From positions 1,116,001 through 1,180,000 of the forward strand of contig NZ_FTNM01000001.1 of the NCBI RefSeq assembly GCF_900156415.1: a stretch of 64,000 nt of DNA, in the 5' to 3' direction. Below are positions 55,894 to 63,856 of the stretch, one piece after another (positions within the stretch are counted from its first letter, which is position 1; each line of letters opens with the position of its first letter). This DNA comes from Pontibacter lucknowensis (GTDB taxonomy: Bacteria; Bacteroidota; Bacteroidia; Cytophagales; Hymenobacteraceae). The notes beneath the pieces were generated by a model, which saw nothing but the letters and a program-made list of their open reading frames with translations, was not told the origin of the DNA and did no database searches. The translations under genes were made by a program, and so were the position numbers.

Positions 55894-56334
55894 ATGCGCC
55901 TCCACCTGAAGACGATAGTACAGCAAGACTTTCTGAGCGTTTTTAATGCTTTTGACGAGCAGCTGTTCCGGGAGTTGGCTCCACCCTACCCGCGGCTGAA
56001 ACTATTGCGGTTTGATGGCAGTGCCCCAGGTGACGTGGTGGAGGTGGAGCTGCAGACAGGTATAAAAGCCTTCCGCTGGACCAGCCTGATTACGGAGCGG
56101 AAAATAACGGACACAGCTGCCTGGTTTGTGGACGAAGGTCAGGAAGTGCCCCCTCCCCTGCGAAACTGGCGACACAAACATTTAATTACGAAGCAGGGCA
56201 GCGGCGCTTTTATCCACGACATCATCGACTATAGCACAGGGTATAAAGTACTCGACTTACTACTGTATCCGCTGATGCTAGCTGCCTTTGGAATGCGCGG
56301 GCCGGTTTACAGAAGGCTATTCAGGCAGGTATAG
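55894..56334 (+). CDS. SRPBCC (START-like) family protein
   Basis: A 146-residue protein of the SRPBCC fold, a ligand-binding helix-grip domain: MRLHLKTIVQQDFLSVFNAFDEQLFREL opening, then PPYPRLKLLRFDG and GDVVEVELQ strands, and LLYPLMLAAFGMRGPVYRRLF at the C-terminus. The frame extends to 55828 but the family N-terminus starts at ATG 55894. Its position directly before crtD and cruF suggests a role in carotenoid handling (inference). The last codons and stop are CAGGTATAG. Confidence 0.78.
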   Translation: MRLHLKTIVQQDFLSVFNAFDEQLFRELAPPYPRLKLLRFDGSAPGDVVEVELQTGIKAFRWTSLITERKITDTAAWFVDEGQEVPPPLRNWRHKHLITKQGSGAFIHDIIDYSTGYKVLDLLLYPLMLAAFGMRGPVYRRLFRQV

Positions 56335-56349
56335 TTTAGCTGAAGCCTC

Positions 56350-56381
56350 AGGTATAGATAAGCTCATTAGGTATAGGTATA
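56350..56381. repeat. Triple AGGTATA cluster
   Basis: Copies at 56350, 56369 and 56375, the last two sharing one A (AGGTATAGGTATA), between the SRPBCC gene and crtD; another spans the stop codon at 56327-56333. Confidence 0.85.
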
Positions 56382-56479
56382 ACACGGAATCAGCCTGTAG
56401 TAAAGAGCCAAATCTTTAAAACCTTTGCTATACCCTTTCAGTTAAGTGCAGAGAAGAAATAATCTGCTTAAATTAGGGT

Positions 56480-57976
56480 ATGACAAAGGCGACCATTATC
56501 GGTTCAGGTATAGGAGGCATCGCCACGGCTATCAGGCTGGCGGTGAAAGGCTATGACGTGACTGTGTTTGAGGCCAATGCTTCGTTTGGGGGCAAGATGC
56601 ACCAGTTCGACCTGCAGGGCTACCGCTTTGATGCCGGTCCTTCGCTGTTCACGCTGCCGCACCTCGTCGACGAACTCTTTACCCTGGCGGGTCGCAATCC
56701 ATCCGATTACTTTACCTATACCCGCCTCGACCCGATCACGCACTACTTTTGGCCCGATGGCAGTCAATTGAAGGCCTATGCCGATGCTGAGACCTTTGCC
56801 GTTGAGGCGGAGCAGCAGCTGGGGGTAAAGGCGCAGGATGTACGGGATGTTCTGGCCAAAAGTGCCCGGCTTTACAAGGGCACGGCTGATACCTTTCTGC
56901 ACAAATCCCTGCACCGGCTTGATACTTACCTGAGCGCTGATGTGCTTAAAGCCTTGGGTTGCCTGTCGGACCTGGGGCTGACTACGACCATGCACGATGC
57001 CAATACCAGGCTGTTCAAGGACCCGCGTTTTGTGCAATTGCTCGACCGCTTTGCCACCTATAACGGCTCCGACCCTTACCAGGCACCGGGTACACTCAAT
57101 CTGATCCCGCATCTGGAGCATAACATAGGCGCTTTCTACCCCAAAGGTGGCATTTACAGCATTGCCGCCAGTCTGGTGAAGCTGGCCGAGGAGCTGGGCG
57201 TGGCCTTCAGGTATAACGAACGGGTGGAGCGGATCATTACCCAAAATGGCAAAGCAACAGGTATAGAAACCAGCTCCGGCAGGTATAACGCTGAGGTGGT
57301 GGTGAGCAACATGGATGTAGTGCCGACCTACCGCCGCTTGCTGCCCGACCAGCCGGCGCCGGAGCAGACCCTGCAGCAGCCGCGCTCCAGCTCTGCATTG
57401 ATCTACTACTGGGGTATAGCCCGTGAGTTTCCGGAGCTGCACCTGCACAACATCTTATTCAGCCAGGACTACAAAAAGGAGTTCGAGCACATCTTCCGGC
57501 ACAAGTCCATCAGCCCAGACCCGACCGTGTATGTGAACATCACCTCCAAAATGGAAAAGAGCGATGCGCCTGCCGGCTGCGAGAACTGGTTTGTGATGGT
57601 GAACGTGCCGCACCACCAGGGGCAGAACTGGGAGCAGCTCATCAGCACCACCCGCCAGTCCGTGACAGATAAGCTCAGCCGTATGCTGCAAACTGACCTA
57701 AGCAAACTGATCGCCTGCGAACAGGTGCTGGACCCATTGCTGATTGAGCAGCAGACTTCATCGTATGCGGGGGCACTTTATGGCAGCAGCTCCAACAACC
57801 GCATGGCGGCATTTCTGCGGCACCCGAACTTCAGCTCTAAACTCAAGGGGCTTTACTTCTGCGGGGGCAGTGTGCATCCTGGGGGAGGTATACCACTCTG
57901 CCTGCTTTCTGCCCGTATAGTAGGAAGTCTTTTGCCTGTCGTAACACCAGCTAACAAATCTAAACAGCATGCCTGA
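56480..57976 (+). CDS. crtD: Carotenoid desaturase, CrtD-like (CrtI family)
   Basis: A 498-residue FAD-dependent desaturase with an N-terminal dinucleotide-binding fold (GSGIGGIATAIRLAVKGYDVTVFEAN) and the CrtI-family C-terminal motif GLYFCGGSVHPGGGIPLCLLSARI. Alongside cruF it fits CrtD, the 1-hydroxycarotenoid 3,4-desaturase acting after CruF in saproxanthin/flexixanthin-type synthesis. A phytoene desaturase (CrtI) is the alternative, since both belong to one family. The last 8 bp overlap cruF, showing translational coupling. Six or so AGGTATA copies fall inside, including one at 56505 in the FAD-binding turn. Confidence 0.82.
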   Translation: MTKATIIGSGIGGIATAIRLAVKGYDVTVFEANASFGGKMHQFDLQGYRFDAGPSLFTLPHLVDELFTLAGRNPSDYFTYTRLDPITHYFWPDGSQLKAYADAETFAVEAEQQLGVKAQDVRDVLAKSARLYKGTADTFLHKSLHRLDTYLSADVLKALGCLSDLGLTTTMHDANTRLFKDPRFVQLLDRFATYNGSDPYQAPGTLNLIPHLEHNIGAFYPKGGIYSIAASLVKLAEELGVAFRYNERVERIITQNGKATGIETSSGRYNAEVVVSNMDVVPTYRRLLPDQPAPEQTLQQPRSSSALIYYWGIAREFPELHLHNILFSQDYKKEFEHIFRHKSISPDPTVYVNITSKMEKSDAPAGCENWFVMVNVPHHQGQNWEQLISTTRQSVTDKLSRMLQTDLSKLIACEQVLDPLLIEQQTSSYAGALYGSSSNNRMAAFLRHPNFSSKLKGLYFCGGSVHPGGGIPLCLLSARIVGSLLPVVTPANKSKQHA

Positions 57977-58652
57977 TACCACTCAAACATACCAACCGGC
58001 TATACCTTTGCAAGAACGGCTCAAACCCTATGCTTTTAGCATAGCTTTAGGTGTGTTGGCTATTTTTCATGCAGTAGGCTTCTGGGGGCTGATGTTTAGT
58101 GGCGAACCCGAAAAGTTTCAGCGGCTCACACCTATGAACCTGCTGCTGACTAACTTCCTGCTTTTTTCTTTTCACAGACGCTGGAATGTAGCCTTTATAC
58201 TCTTCGCGGTTGCAATCATGGCGGCTGGCTTCTTTGCGGAGGTGCTAGGTATACACACCGGCTTGCTGTTTGGGGACTATGCCTATGGTGAGTCTTTGGG
58301 TATAAAAGTGCTGGACGTGCCGCTATTGATCGGGCTTAACTGGCTAATGCTCGTTTACACTTCGGGGCATTTGGTTAATATGGTGCAGCTGCACTGGCTT
58401 GCCAAAGCTGCGCTGGCTGCACTGCTTATGGTTGGGCTCGACTTCTTTCTGGAGCCGGTGGCTGTGGCTTTTGACTTCTGGGACTGGCATGGAGGGCATA
58501 TTCCATGGTCTAATTACACAGGGTGGCTGGGGCTGTCTTTCCTGTTTCAGCTGTATTTCCAAAAAGCCCCTATCTACAAGCATAACCGGCTGGCGCCTTA
58601 CGTTTACCTGGTACAGGCGGTGTTCTTCATCAGTATTTGGACCTTGCTGTAG
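57969..58652 (+). CDS. cruF: Carotenoid 1,2-hydratase CruF-type
   Basis: A 227-residue membrane protein with about six to seven helices of the CruF family (DUF422). It carries LGIHTGLLFGDYAYGESLG, VPLLIGLNWLMLVYTSGHL and DFFLEPVAVAFDFWDWHGG, with Asp and Glu residues for the cofactor-free hydration of the psi end of gamma-carotene. It overlaps crtD by 8 bp. Together the pair would make 1'-hydroxy, 3',4'-didehydro carotenoids. The rest of the pathway (crtB, crtI, crtY, crtZ) is not in the window. Confidence 0.88.
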   Translation: MPDTTQTYQPAIPLQERLKPYAFSIALGVLAIFHAVGFWGLMFSGEPEKFQRLTPMNLLLTNFLLFSFHRRWNVAFILFAVAIMAAGFFAEVLGIHTGLLFGDYAYGESLGIKVLDVPLLIGLNWLMLVYTSGHLVNMVQLHWLAKAALAALLMVGLDFFLEPVAVAFDFWDWHGGHIPWSNYTGWLGLSFLFQLYFQKAPIYKHNRLAPYVYLVQAVFFISIWTLL

Positions 58653-58680
58653 GCCTCCTCGTAACAGATTAGTGAATAGC

Positions 58681-58711
58681 TTGTAAGGCGCCTTGCATTA
58701 TGTTACATTTG
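58681..58711 (+). promoter_or_regulatory. Promoter of the TetR-like gene with inverted repeats
   Basis: TTG at 58681-58683 and TACATTTG at 58704-58711, separated by 20 bp: a good -33/-7 match. AAGGCGCCTT (58685-58694), a perfect palindrome, lies inside the spacer, and CTTGCA (58692-58697) with TGCAAG (58710-58715) form an inverted repeat spanning the -7 element: possible operator. Confidence 0.6.
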
Positions 58712-58779
58712 CAAGCTTTAAAATGCAAGTTAATATATACATCAAGCATCTAACTGCGTAATGAGTATATACCTACTCC

Positions 58780-59418
58780 ATGCATAAGCTTGATGATCTA
58801 CCCTACTCCATGACTTTTTTAGAAACCATATTAGGTGAACTCCTGCAGATCTTTAAGCGGGAAGGCATAGATGCGAACTCAGATGCAGACCTGATCAGGA
58901 AACTTGACATCCGTCAGTCAACTTTTCAGGAGCTTTTCTCGAGCCGTGAGAATATGGTGAAGCAGGTGATCCTGTACGATATGGAGGTAGAAAACAGGAG
59001 GCAGATGGAAATGCTCTCCAAGGCTACGAACCCTGTAGAGGAAATTATGCTGCTCCTGCAGGATGGTATCAGGACCATCAAACAGGTGAACCCCATTTAT
59101 ATCGCAGATCTGCAAAGATATCCGGAAGCCTGGCAGTTGAGCATGCAGAATGTGATCGAGAATAACCAGCATGTAAACGCTGAGATCCTGAACAGGGGCA
59201 TATTGCAGGGTTACTTCCGCAAAGACATTAACCTGCAATTGGTTACAAAGATCATTCTGGAGCAATTCTTCATGATGATAAACCCGGTATCATTTCCGCC
59301 TGAAAAGTATGATTTGGCAGAAGTGTTCCGCAGCATCTACCTGTACTATGTGCGTGGCATTTGCACCGACCTGGGAGGAAAACTGGCAGAATCATATTTC
59401 GCAAAGAATAGCATGTAG
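58780..59418 (+). CDS. TetR-like transcriptional regulator
   Basis: A 212-residue helical protein that resembles TetR/AcrR regulators: an N-terminal helix-turn-helix (about 15-60, SDADLIRKLDIRQSTFQELFSSRENMVKQ) and a ligand-binding C-terminal domain. In place of the common TetR 'tyrosine' motif the HTH is slightly divergent, and the start may be an ATG at 58810. It follows cruF by about 130 bp on the same strand and ends at a strong terminator. Its promoter carries inverted repeats, so autoregulation is plausible. Regulation of carotenoid genes is only a possibility. Confidence 0.72.
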   Translation: MHKLDDLPYSMTFLETILGELLQIFKREGIDANSDADLIRKLDIRQSTFQELFSSRENMVKQVILYDMEVENRRQMEMLSKATNPVEEIMLLLQDGIRTIKQVNPIYIADLQRYPEAWQLSMQNVIENNQHVNAEILNRGILQGYFRKDINLQLVTKIILEQFFMMINPVSFPPEKYDLAEVFRSIYLYYVRGICTDLGGKLAESYFAKNSM

Positions 59419-59435
59419 ACTGAAAGCATACTATA

Positions 59436-59482
59436 AAAAGCATCAGGCCCCGAAACGATACGCTTCGGGGCCTGATGCTTTT
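59436..59482. terminator. Bidirectional intrinsic terminator
   Basis: A perfect 19-bp stem (59436-59454 with 59464-59482) with a 9-nt loop, between the converging TetR-like and DUF6952-like genes. Confidence 0.92.
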
Positions 59483-59502
59483 AGAGATTATCAGTTATAA
59501 GA

Positions 59503-59745
59503 TTAACTGATAGAAACGCGCACCTTCTTTGTGTATTCACGGAGGGCGGTTTTGAAATCCACGCCGTTGTCGTTCATGTAGTTCAGGATCCAGGCAGCAG
59601 CTATCACGTGTGTCAGCTGTTCGCCTTCGTCATCTCCTTCTACTTCAATGGCAAGCGGCTGCTCCTCCATCAGGGCCTCTTCGGCGGCCGTCAGGTTTTC
59701 CAGCGACTCAGTTTCTACCAGTTTCTTGATTGCGGGTATCTTCAT
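59503..59745 (-). CDS. DUF6952-like small acidic protein
   Basis: An 80-residue, acidic, helical protein (MKIPAIKKLVETESLENLTAAEEAL ..., HVIAAAWILNYMNDNGVDFKTALREYTKKVR). It resembles the small DUF6952 proteins encoded next to thioredoxins across Bacteroidetes. Here too it lies just 3 bp after the thioredoxin gene, so the two are co-transcribed and probably act together, but its function is unknown. Confidence 0.78.
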   Translation of the reverse strand: MKIPAIKKLVETESLENLTAAEEALMEEQPLAIEVEGDDEGEQLTHVIAAAWILNYMNDNGVDFKTALREYTKKVRVSIS

Positions 59746-59748
59746 TTC

Positions 59749-60069
59749 TTAAACAGTCAGTTTGTTGATCAGATCACGTACAGCTTCTTCTTTGCTGGCA
59801 GCCACTGTATCTACCAGTTTGCCACTCCTGAATACGGCAAAGAAAGGCAGGTTGGTCACGCCAGCCAGTTTGCGGGCCTCAGGACTTGTTTCAGCGTTAA
59901 CGTCCACGAAGGCCACGTTGGCAAAAACTTCTTCGTCAGACATGCGCTTGAACTTAGGCGCAAACAAACGGCAGCTGCCGCACCAGTCCGCGTAGTATTT
60001 CACTACCACGTTTTGGTTTGAGTTGAGTACGTTATTGAAATCGTTATCGGTTGCTACTATTACAGCCAT
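59749..60069 (-). CDS. Thioredoxin family protein
   Basis: A 106-residue thioredoxin-fold protein with the active site WCGSC (Cys30, Cys33), one residue different from the classical WCGPC, plus the conserved cis-Pro in NLPFF. It is cytoplasmic with no signal peptide. It is likely to reduce protein disulfides. A TAACTTTG -7 element lies at 60126-60133 (minus strand), 57 bp upstream, so it starts a two-gene operon with the DUF6952-like gene. Confidence 0.92.
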   Translation of the reverse strand: MAVIVATDNDFNNVLNSNQNVVVKYYADWCGSCRLFAPKFKRMSDEEVFANVAFVDVNAETSPEARKLAGVTNLPFFAVFRSGKLVDTVAASKEEAVRDLINKLTV

Positions 60070-60125
60070 GTTATTCTTTTTATAAGATTAAACATCAGAT
60101 CAGGTATTGCCTAATCATACTAGGT

Positions 60126-60133
60126 GCAAAGTT
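60126..60133 (-). promoter_or_regulatory. Candidate -7 element of the thioredoxin operon (TAACTTTG)
   Basis: Perfect TAnnTTTG match on the minus strand, 57 bp before the thioredoxin start; no clear -33 TTG at the usual distance. Confidence 0.45.
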
Positions 60134-60215
60134 AAATGTTTCAGACCAAAGATGCAGTGATGTTTGTCACCATTACACGGTTGTCCGGGCTAAAACAGCA
60201 ACACAGAAGGATTGT

Positions 60216-60908
60216 TTAGCGGGGACGGCGGCTTTTCTTGGGCTGGTCGTTGAGGTAAGCCACCAGGTCCATTTTGTCGAATGTAAGCTCCCACATACCC
60301 ATCAGATCACCTCTCCTGTAACCAATGGCCTGGTCCTGTGGGTATTTTTCTTTGATCAGAGCATAATCGGTTTCGCTTACATCCTGACCCACCGTGCCAT
60401 GGCAGCTGAGGCAGCTCTCGTCGCGCAGGTAGATCGGGGAGGTATAGCGGATCTCGTCCTTAGTCAGCGCCTCAACCTTTGATGCACGCTCCTGTCCGCT
60501 GCTATACCTGGCCAGCATCTGGGCTGTGGCCCCTTTAGCTTGGTTTTGGGGGTTACGAGGCTGCTCTCTGAAGCGGCGCGAGATGGCGCCAAACTTGTGC
60601 TGCAGTGCTTCTACTTCCTCGTAGTTCTCAGGTTGGCAGTAAGGTATAGCGGCCTCCACACCGCCCTGCGCAAGGTGCCCGGCCATGCGTTGGACGTGCA
60701 GGCGTTGGGCTACCACCACAACAGAATCGCCATGTTTCAGGGCGGCATTGAGGATATCCTGTTGGGTGAGGCGCTTGATCTTATGGCGCTCCAGTTCCTG
60801 TGCGATTTCCTTTCCTCCCTCTATGGGTTTTACTTTCACATCGCAGCTTGAAACTAACAGGACTATACTTAGGGTTATGATGGCAGACAAAGAGCGGCTG
60901 TTGAACAT
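60216..60908 (-). CDS. Haem-motif lipoprotein, DUF3365-like
   Basis: A 230-residue lipoprotein (lipobox LLVSSC, Cys22) with one c-type haem-binding motif CLSCH (Cys166, Cys169, His170) in a DUF3365/Tll0287-like context: a long helical N-terminal part with a Cys91 and an ending YALIKEKYPQDQAIGYRRGDLMGMWEL. It is probably a periplasmic, membrane-anchored mono-haem protein with sensor or electron-transfer role. A second axial ligand is not obvious. It is encoded alone, divergent from prfA. Confidence 0.82.
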   Translation of the reverse strand: MFNSRSLSAIITLSIVLLVSSCDVKVKPIEGGKEIAQELERHKIKRLTQQDILNAALKHGDSVVVVAQRLHVQRMAGHLAQGGVEAAIPYCQPENYEEVEALQHKFGAISRRFREQPRNPQNQAKGATAQMLARYSSGQERASKVEALTKDEIRYTSPIYLRDESCLSCHGTVGQDVSETDYALIKEKYPQDQAIGYRRGDLMGMWELTFDKMDLVAYLNDQPKKSRRPR

Positions 60909-60993
60909 CTTTCAGAGCAAATTTGTATTAAGATAAGCTAGAGATAAACCCATTGCTTGATACTTATGTTTTATTACTTCAACGCCAATTTAG

Positions 60994-61001
60994 TATCTTT
61001 G
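60994..61001 (+). promoter_or_regulatory. -7 element of prfA (TATCTTTG)
   Basis: Perfect TAnnTTTG match, followed by GCA as in many Bacteroidetes promoters, 24 bp upstream of the prfA ATG. Confidence 0.6.
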
Positions 61002-61025
61002 CAGCTATAAAACCATAACAGAACG

Positions 61026-62102
61026 ATGTTAGATAAATTAGAAGCCATTAATCACCGGTTTGAGGAGGTGAGCCAGCTGCTTATCCAGCCTGATGTGGCC
61101 AGCGACATGAAGAAATTCAAAGCGCTGAATAAAGAGTATAAAGACCTTGACAAGATAGTAGTAGAGTATAAGAAGTACCTCAACATCCTGAGCAACATCG
61201 ACAGCGCCAAGCAGGTGATCGCGACGGAGAAAGACGAGGAGTTCCGTGAGATGGCCAAGGAGGAACTGGACGAGCTGCTGCCACAGCGTGAGCAGATGGA
61301 AGAGTTGCTGAAAGAGTTACTCATACCAAAGGATCCGAATGACAGCAAAGACATTATCATGGAGATTCGTGCTGGTGCCGGTGGCGATGAGGCTTCTATC
61401 TTCGCTGGTGACCTGTACCGCATGTATACCCGCTTTGCTGAGAAGATGGGCTGGCGCACCGAACTGATCGATGCCACAGAAGGTACATCGGGCGGCTACA
61501 AAGAAATTATAGTGGGTATGTCCGGCGAGGACGTGTACGGCAAGCTCAAGTTTGAGTCGGGTGTGCACCGTGTGCAGCGTGTGCCTGCCACCGAAACGCA
61601 GGGTCGTATCCATACCTCGGTTGCCTCTGTGGTAGTACTGCCAGAGGTAGAGGAGTTTGACATCGAGCTCGACATGAATGACATTCGCAAGGACTTGTTC
61701 TGTTCTTCAGGCCCGGGTGGTCAGTCAGTAAACACGACTTATTCAGCCGTTCGTCTGACGCACTTACCAACCGGTTTGGTGGCTCAGTGCCAGGATCAGA
61801 AGTCGCAGCTCAAGAATTTTGACAAAGCCCTTGCTGTACTGCGCTCCCGTATTTACGAGCAGGAATTGGCTAAGAAACTGGAGGCCGAAGGTGCTCAGCG
61901 TAAGAGCATGGTAGGAAGCGGCGATCGCTCCGACAAGATCCGTACATACAACTACCCACAGGGCCGTGTAACGGATCACCGTATCGGGTACACCGTGTAC
62001 AATCTGCCTAACGTAATGGACGGCGGTATTGAAGATTTCGTGGAAGAGCTGCGTATAGCAGAGAACTCCGAGCGTCTGAAAGAAGGTGCTACTGCTGAGT
62101 AA
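61026..62102 (+). CDS. prfA: Peptide chain release factor 1
   Basis: A 358-residue RF1 that ends translation at UAA and UAG. The peptidyl-tRNA hydrolysis motif GGQ lies at residues 231-233 ([14 protein letters not shown]), and the codon-recognition region (about 185-200) follows [17 protein letters not shown]. Length is normal. No AGGTATA copy was found inside it, as in other strongly conserved genes. A good -7 element lies upstream and a terminator follows. Confidence 0.97.
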   Translation: MLDKLEAINHRFEEVSQLLIQPDVASDMKKFKALNKEYKDLDKIVVEYKKYLNILSNIDSAKQVIATEKDEEFREMAKEELDELLPQREQMEELLKELLIPKDPNDSKDIIMEIRAGAGGDEASIFAGDLYRMYTRFAEKMGWRTELIDATEGTSGGYKEIIVGMSGEDVYGKLKFESGVHRVQRVPATETQGRIHTSVASVVVLPEVEEFDIELDMNDIRKDLFCSSGPGGQSVNTTYSAVRLTHLPTGLVAQCQDQKSQLKNFDKALAVLRSRIYEQELAKKLEAEGAQRKSMVGSGDRSDKIRTYNYPQGRVTDHRIGYTVYNLPNVMDGGIEDFVEELRIAENSERLKEGATAE

Positions 62103-62124
62103 TCCGATTATGTGAGATATATTT

Positions 62125-62167
62125 AGGAATGTGGTGCAGCCGAAAGCTGCGCTGCATTCCTTTTTTA
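62125..62167 (+). terminator. Intrinsic terminator of prfA
   Basis: AGGAATG (62125-62131) pairs with CATTCCT (62155-62161), with an inner GCAGC/GCTGC stem and a T run after it. Confidence 0.84.
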
Positions 62168-62319
62168 TTTTATCCCTAACTTGCTAATAGCTGAATCCTT
62201 CATTTACTTTAGCTGTATACCTATGCAGCTTTGGAAAAGCAGAGATGAAATTTCAATTCTGACTGCTCGTTCAGATAGATAACAACCATTTAACCATTCA
62301 GCAATTTAACAACCTCCCC

Positions 62320-63690
62320 TTGAAATACCTGCTCGCTATACTGCCCCTCCTATTTCTGCTCTCGATGGTGGGCTGCGAGCCGAAAGAGGAGGTCGTGACC
62401 AACGACCCGGATGCGATGCTGCGCTTTTCGGCAGATACGGTGCTGTTTGATACCGTGTTTGTCACGCAAGGCAGCGTCACGAGGCGCCTCAAGGTATACA
62501 ACCCCCAAAAGAATGCCGTTCGCATCAGCAGTATCAGCCTGGGGGGGGGTAATACATCTCCTTACAAACTGATCATCAACGGACAGCAAACCCCCATTGC
62601 TAATAACCTGGAGCTGCGCGGGCAGGACAGCCTCTATATACTGGTGCGCGTGAACATCAACCCGGCAGATCAGAACCAGCCCTTCCTGGTAGCCGACTCT
62701 ATTCTGTTTCATACAAACGGAAACCAACAGAACGTGAAACTGGTAGCCTATGGGCAGGACGCTGTGTTTCATCAGAAAGGGGCGATCGGCAGTACCACCT
62801 GGACGGCAGGCAAACCGCACGTGCTGCTCGACACAGTACTCTTGCGCGAAGGAGCAACACTGACCATTGAGAAAGGGGCACGCATATTTGCTACTAACAA
62901 AGCGGTGTTGTTGATCAACGGGACGCTGCAGGTGGAGGGCACGCCGGAGGAGCGGGTTACATTTTCAGGTATACGACGCGAGCCAGCCTATGTCAATGCG
63001 CCTGGTCAGTGGGAAGGTATACGCATTCTCACTGGCAGCCAGAACAACACCATCCGCTATGCAGACATCCGCAACACGATTCGCGGCCTCCGGATCGGCA
63101 ATCCCGGTAAGGGGGGCACTTTGGTGGAAGGTTGTGCTATACAGTATGCATTCCTGGACGGCATTGTGGCTTTCACTTCAGATGTGAAGGTGGTGAATAC
63201 GCTGATCCAGAACTGTGGGCAGTATAGTTTTGGGGGCCTGGGTGGTGGCAACTACGAAGTGCTGTACTCGACCATCGTTAATTATCAGAACCAGATGCAG
63301 CGTGAGACACCGGCCTTCGTGATCGCTGACTTTATACCTGGAACCGATATCCGTAATCAACCCACTCAGTTAAAGCTGGTCAACAGTATCGTCTACAGCG
63401 ACGGCTCCAGCTACGCAAACGAGGTGTTGCTGGAGGGTGATATATCCGCAGAGGTAGCACACAACATACTGCGCACGGAGGCTTACAGAAACACACTCAA
63501 TATCAACGGGAACCTGCTCAACATCGATCCTAAGTTCAAAGACGTACGCAAGCAGGATTTCAGGCTTGACACCCTCTCCCCTGCCAGCAGCGCTGCGCTG
63601 CCTCTGCCAGGTATAAGCAAGGACCTCAAAGGTATAGAGCGTAGCGTAAGTAAACCCGATATAGGTGCCTTTGAGCGGGTTGTTGATTGA
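62320..63690 (+). CDS. Right-handed beta-helix lipoprotein, 456 aa
   Basis: A 456-residue lipoprotein with TTG as its start: MKYLLAILPLLFLLSMVGC gives a proper lipobox (Cys19), while the first ATG (codon 16) would destroy the signal. An N-terminal beta domain (about 30-150) is followed by a right-handed parallel beta-helix (about 155-430) of the pectate-lyase-like kind (VEGTPEERVTFSGI, NTIRYADIRNTIRGLRIG), typical of polysaccharide-binding or lyase proteins and surface adhesins. A run of nine G (62541-62549) encodes LGGG near residue 76. Function unknown. Confidence 0.82.
   Translation: MKYLLAILPLLFLLSMVGCEPKEEVVTNDPDAMLRFSADTVLFDTVFVTQGSVTRRLKVYNPQKNAVRISSISLGGGNTSPYKLIINGQQTPIANNLELRGQDSLYILVRVNINPADQNQPFLVADSILFHTNGNQQNVKLVAYGQDAVFHQKGAIGSTTWTAGKPHVLLDTVLLREGATLTIEKGARIFATNKAVLLINGTLQVEGTPEERVTFSGIRREPAYVNAPGQWEGIRILTGSQNNTIRYADIRNTIRGLRIGNPGKGGTLVEGCAIQYAFLDGIVAFTSDVKVVNTLIQNCGQYSFGGLGGGNYEVLYSTIVNYQNQMQRETPAFVIADFIPGTDIRNQPTQLKLVNSIVYSDGSSYANEVLLEGDISAEVAHNILRTEAYRNTLNINGNLLNIDPKFKDVRKQDFRLDTLSPASSAALPLPGISKDLKGIERSVSKPDIGAFERVVD
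62541..62549 (+). repeat. G9 homopolymer inside the beta-helix lipoprotein gene
   Basis: Nine consecutive G in the coding frame near codon 75. A slip of one base would cut the protein after about 80 residues. No other run this long is seen in the window. Confidence 0.9.
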
Positions 63691-63814
63691 GTGAATTTGA
63701 TTAATGGTGCAATGGTTAAGGAAGCAGGCACTTTATATCTTCGTTTACCCGAATGGTGTATTCACGTATGAACCATAACAATCGACTCAATTAGAAGTCA
63801 TCCATAAAAACCAA

Positions 63815-63843
63815 TCACTCATTCACTCCATCACTCATTCACT
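63815..63843 (+). repeat. 13-bp direct repeat upstream of yjbQ
   Basis: TCACTCATTCACT at 63815-63827 and again at 63831-63843, period 16 bp, 13 bp before the ATG of the YjbQ gene. The region is free of G. Confidence 0.85.
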
Positions 63844-63856
63844 AACTCAAAAAAAC

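Larger units (their letters stand above)
741..63636. repeat. Dispersed AGGTATA motif family
   Basis: About 115 copies of AGGTATA or its reverse complement TATACCT were counted by eye from 741 to 63636 on both strands; chance for a 7-mer at about 50% GC is near 8. Copies lie inside genes in all frames, across stop codons, and in spacers. The most common extension is C before and G after (CAGGTATAG). Density is about 2 per kb outside 35.6-48.5 kb, where only three or so copies are found (39475, 39653, 45899). Confidence 0.88.

Noticed and set aside
56504..57448. Long open frame (314 codons) antisense to crtD
   Set aside because: It is entirely within crtD on the opposite strand, has no recognisable domain, and arises from the codon usage of crtD.
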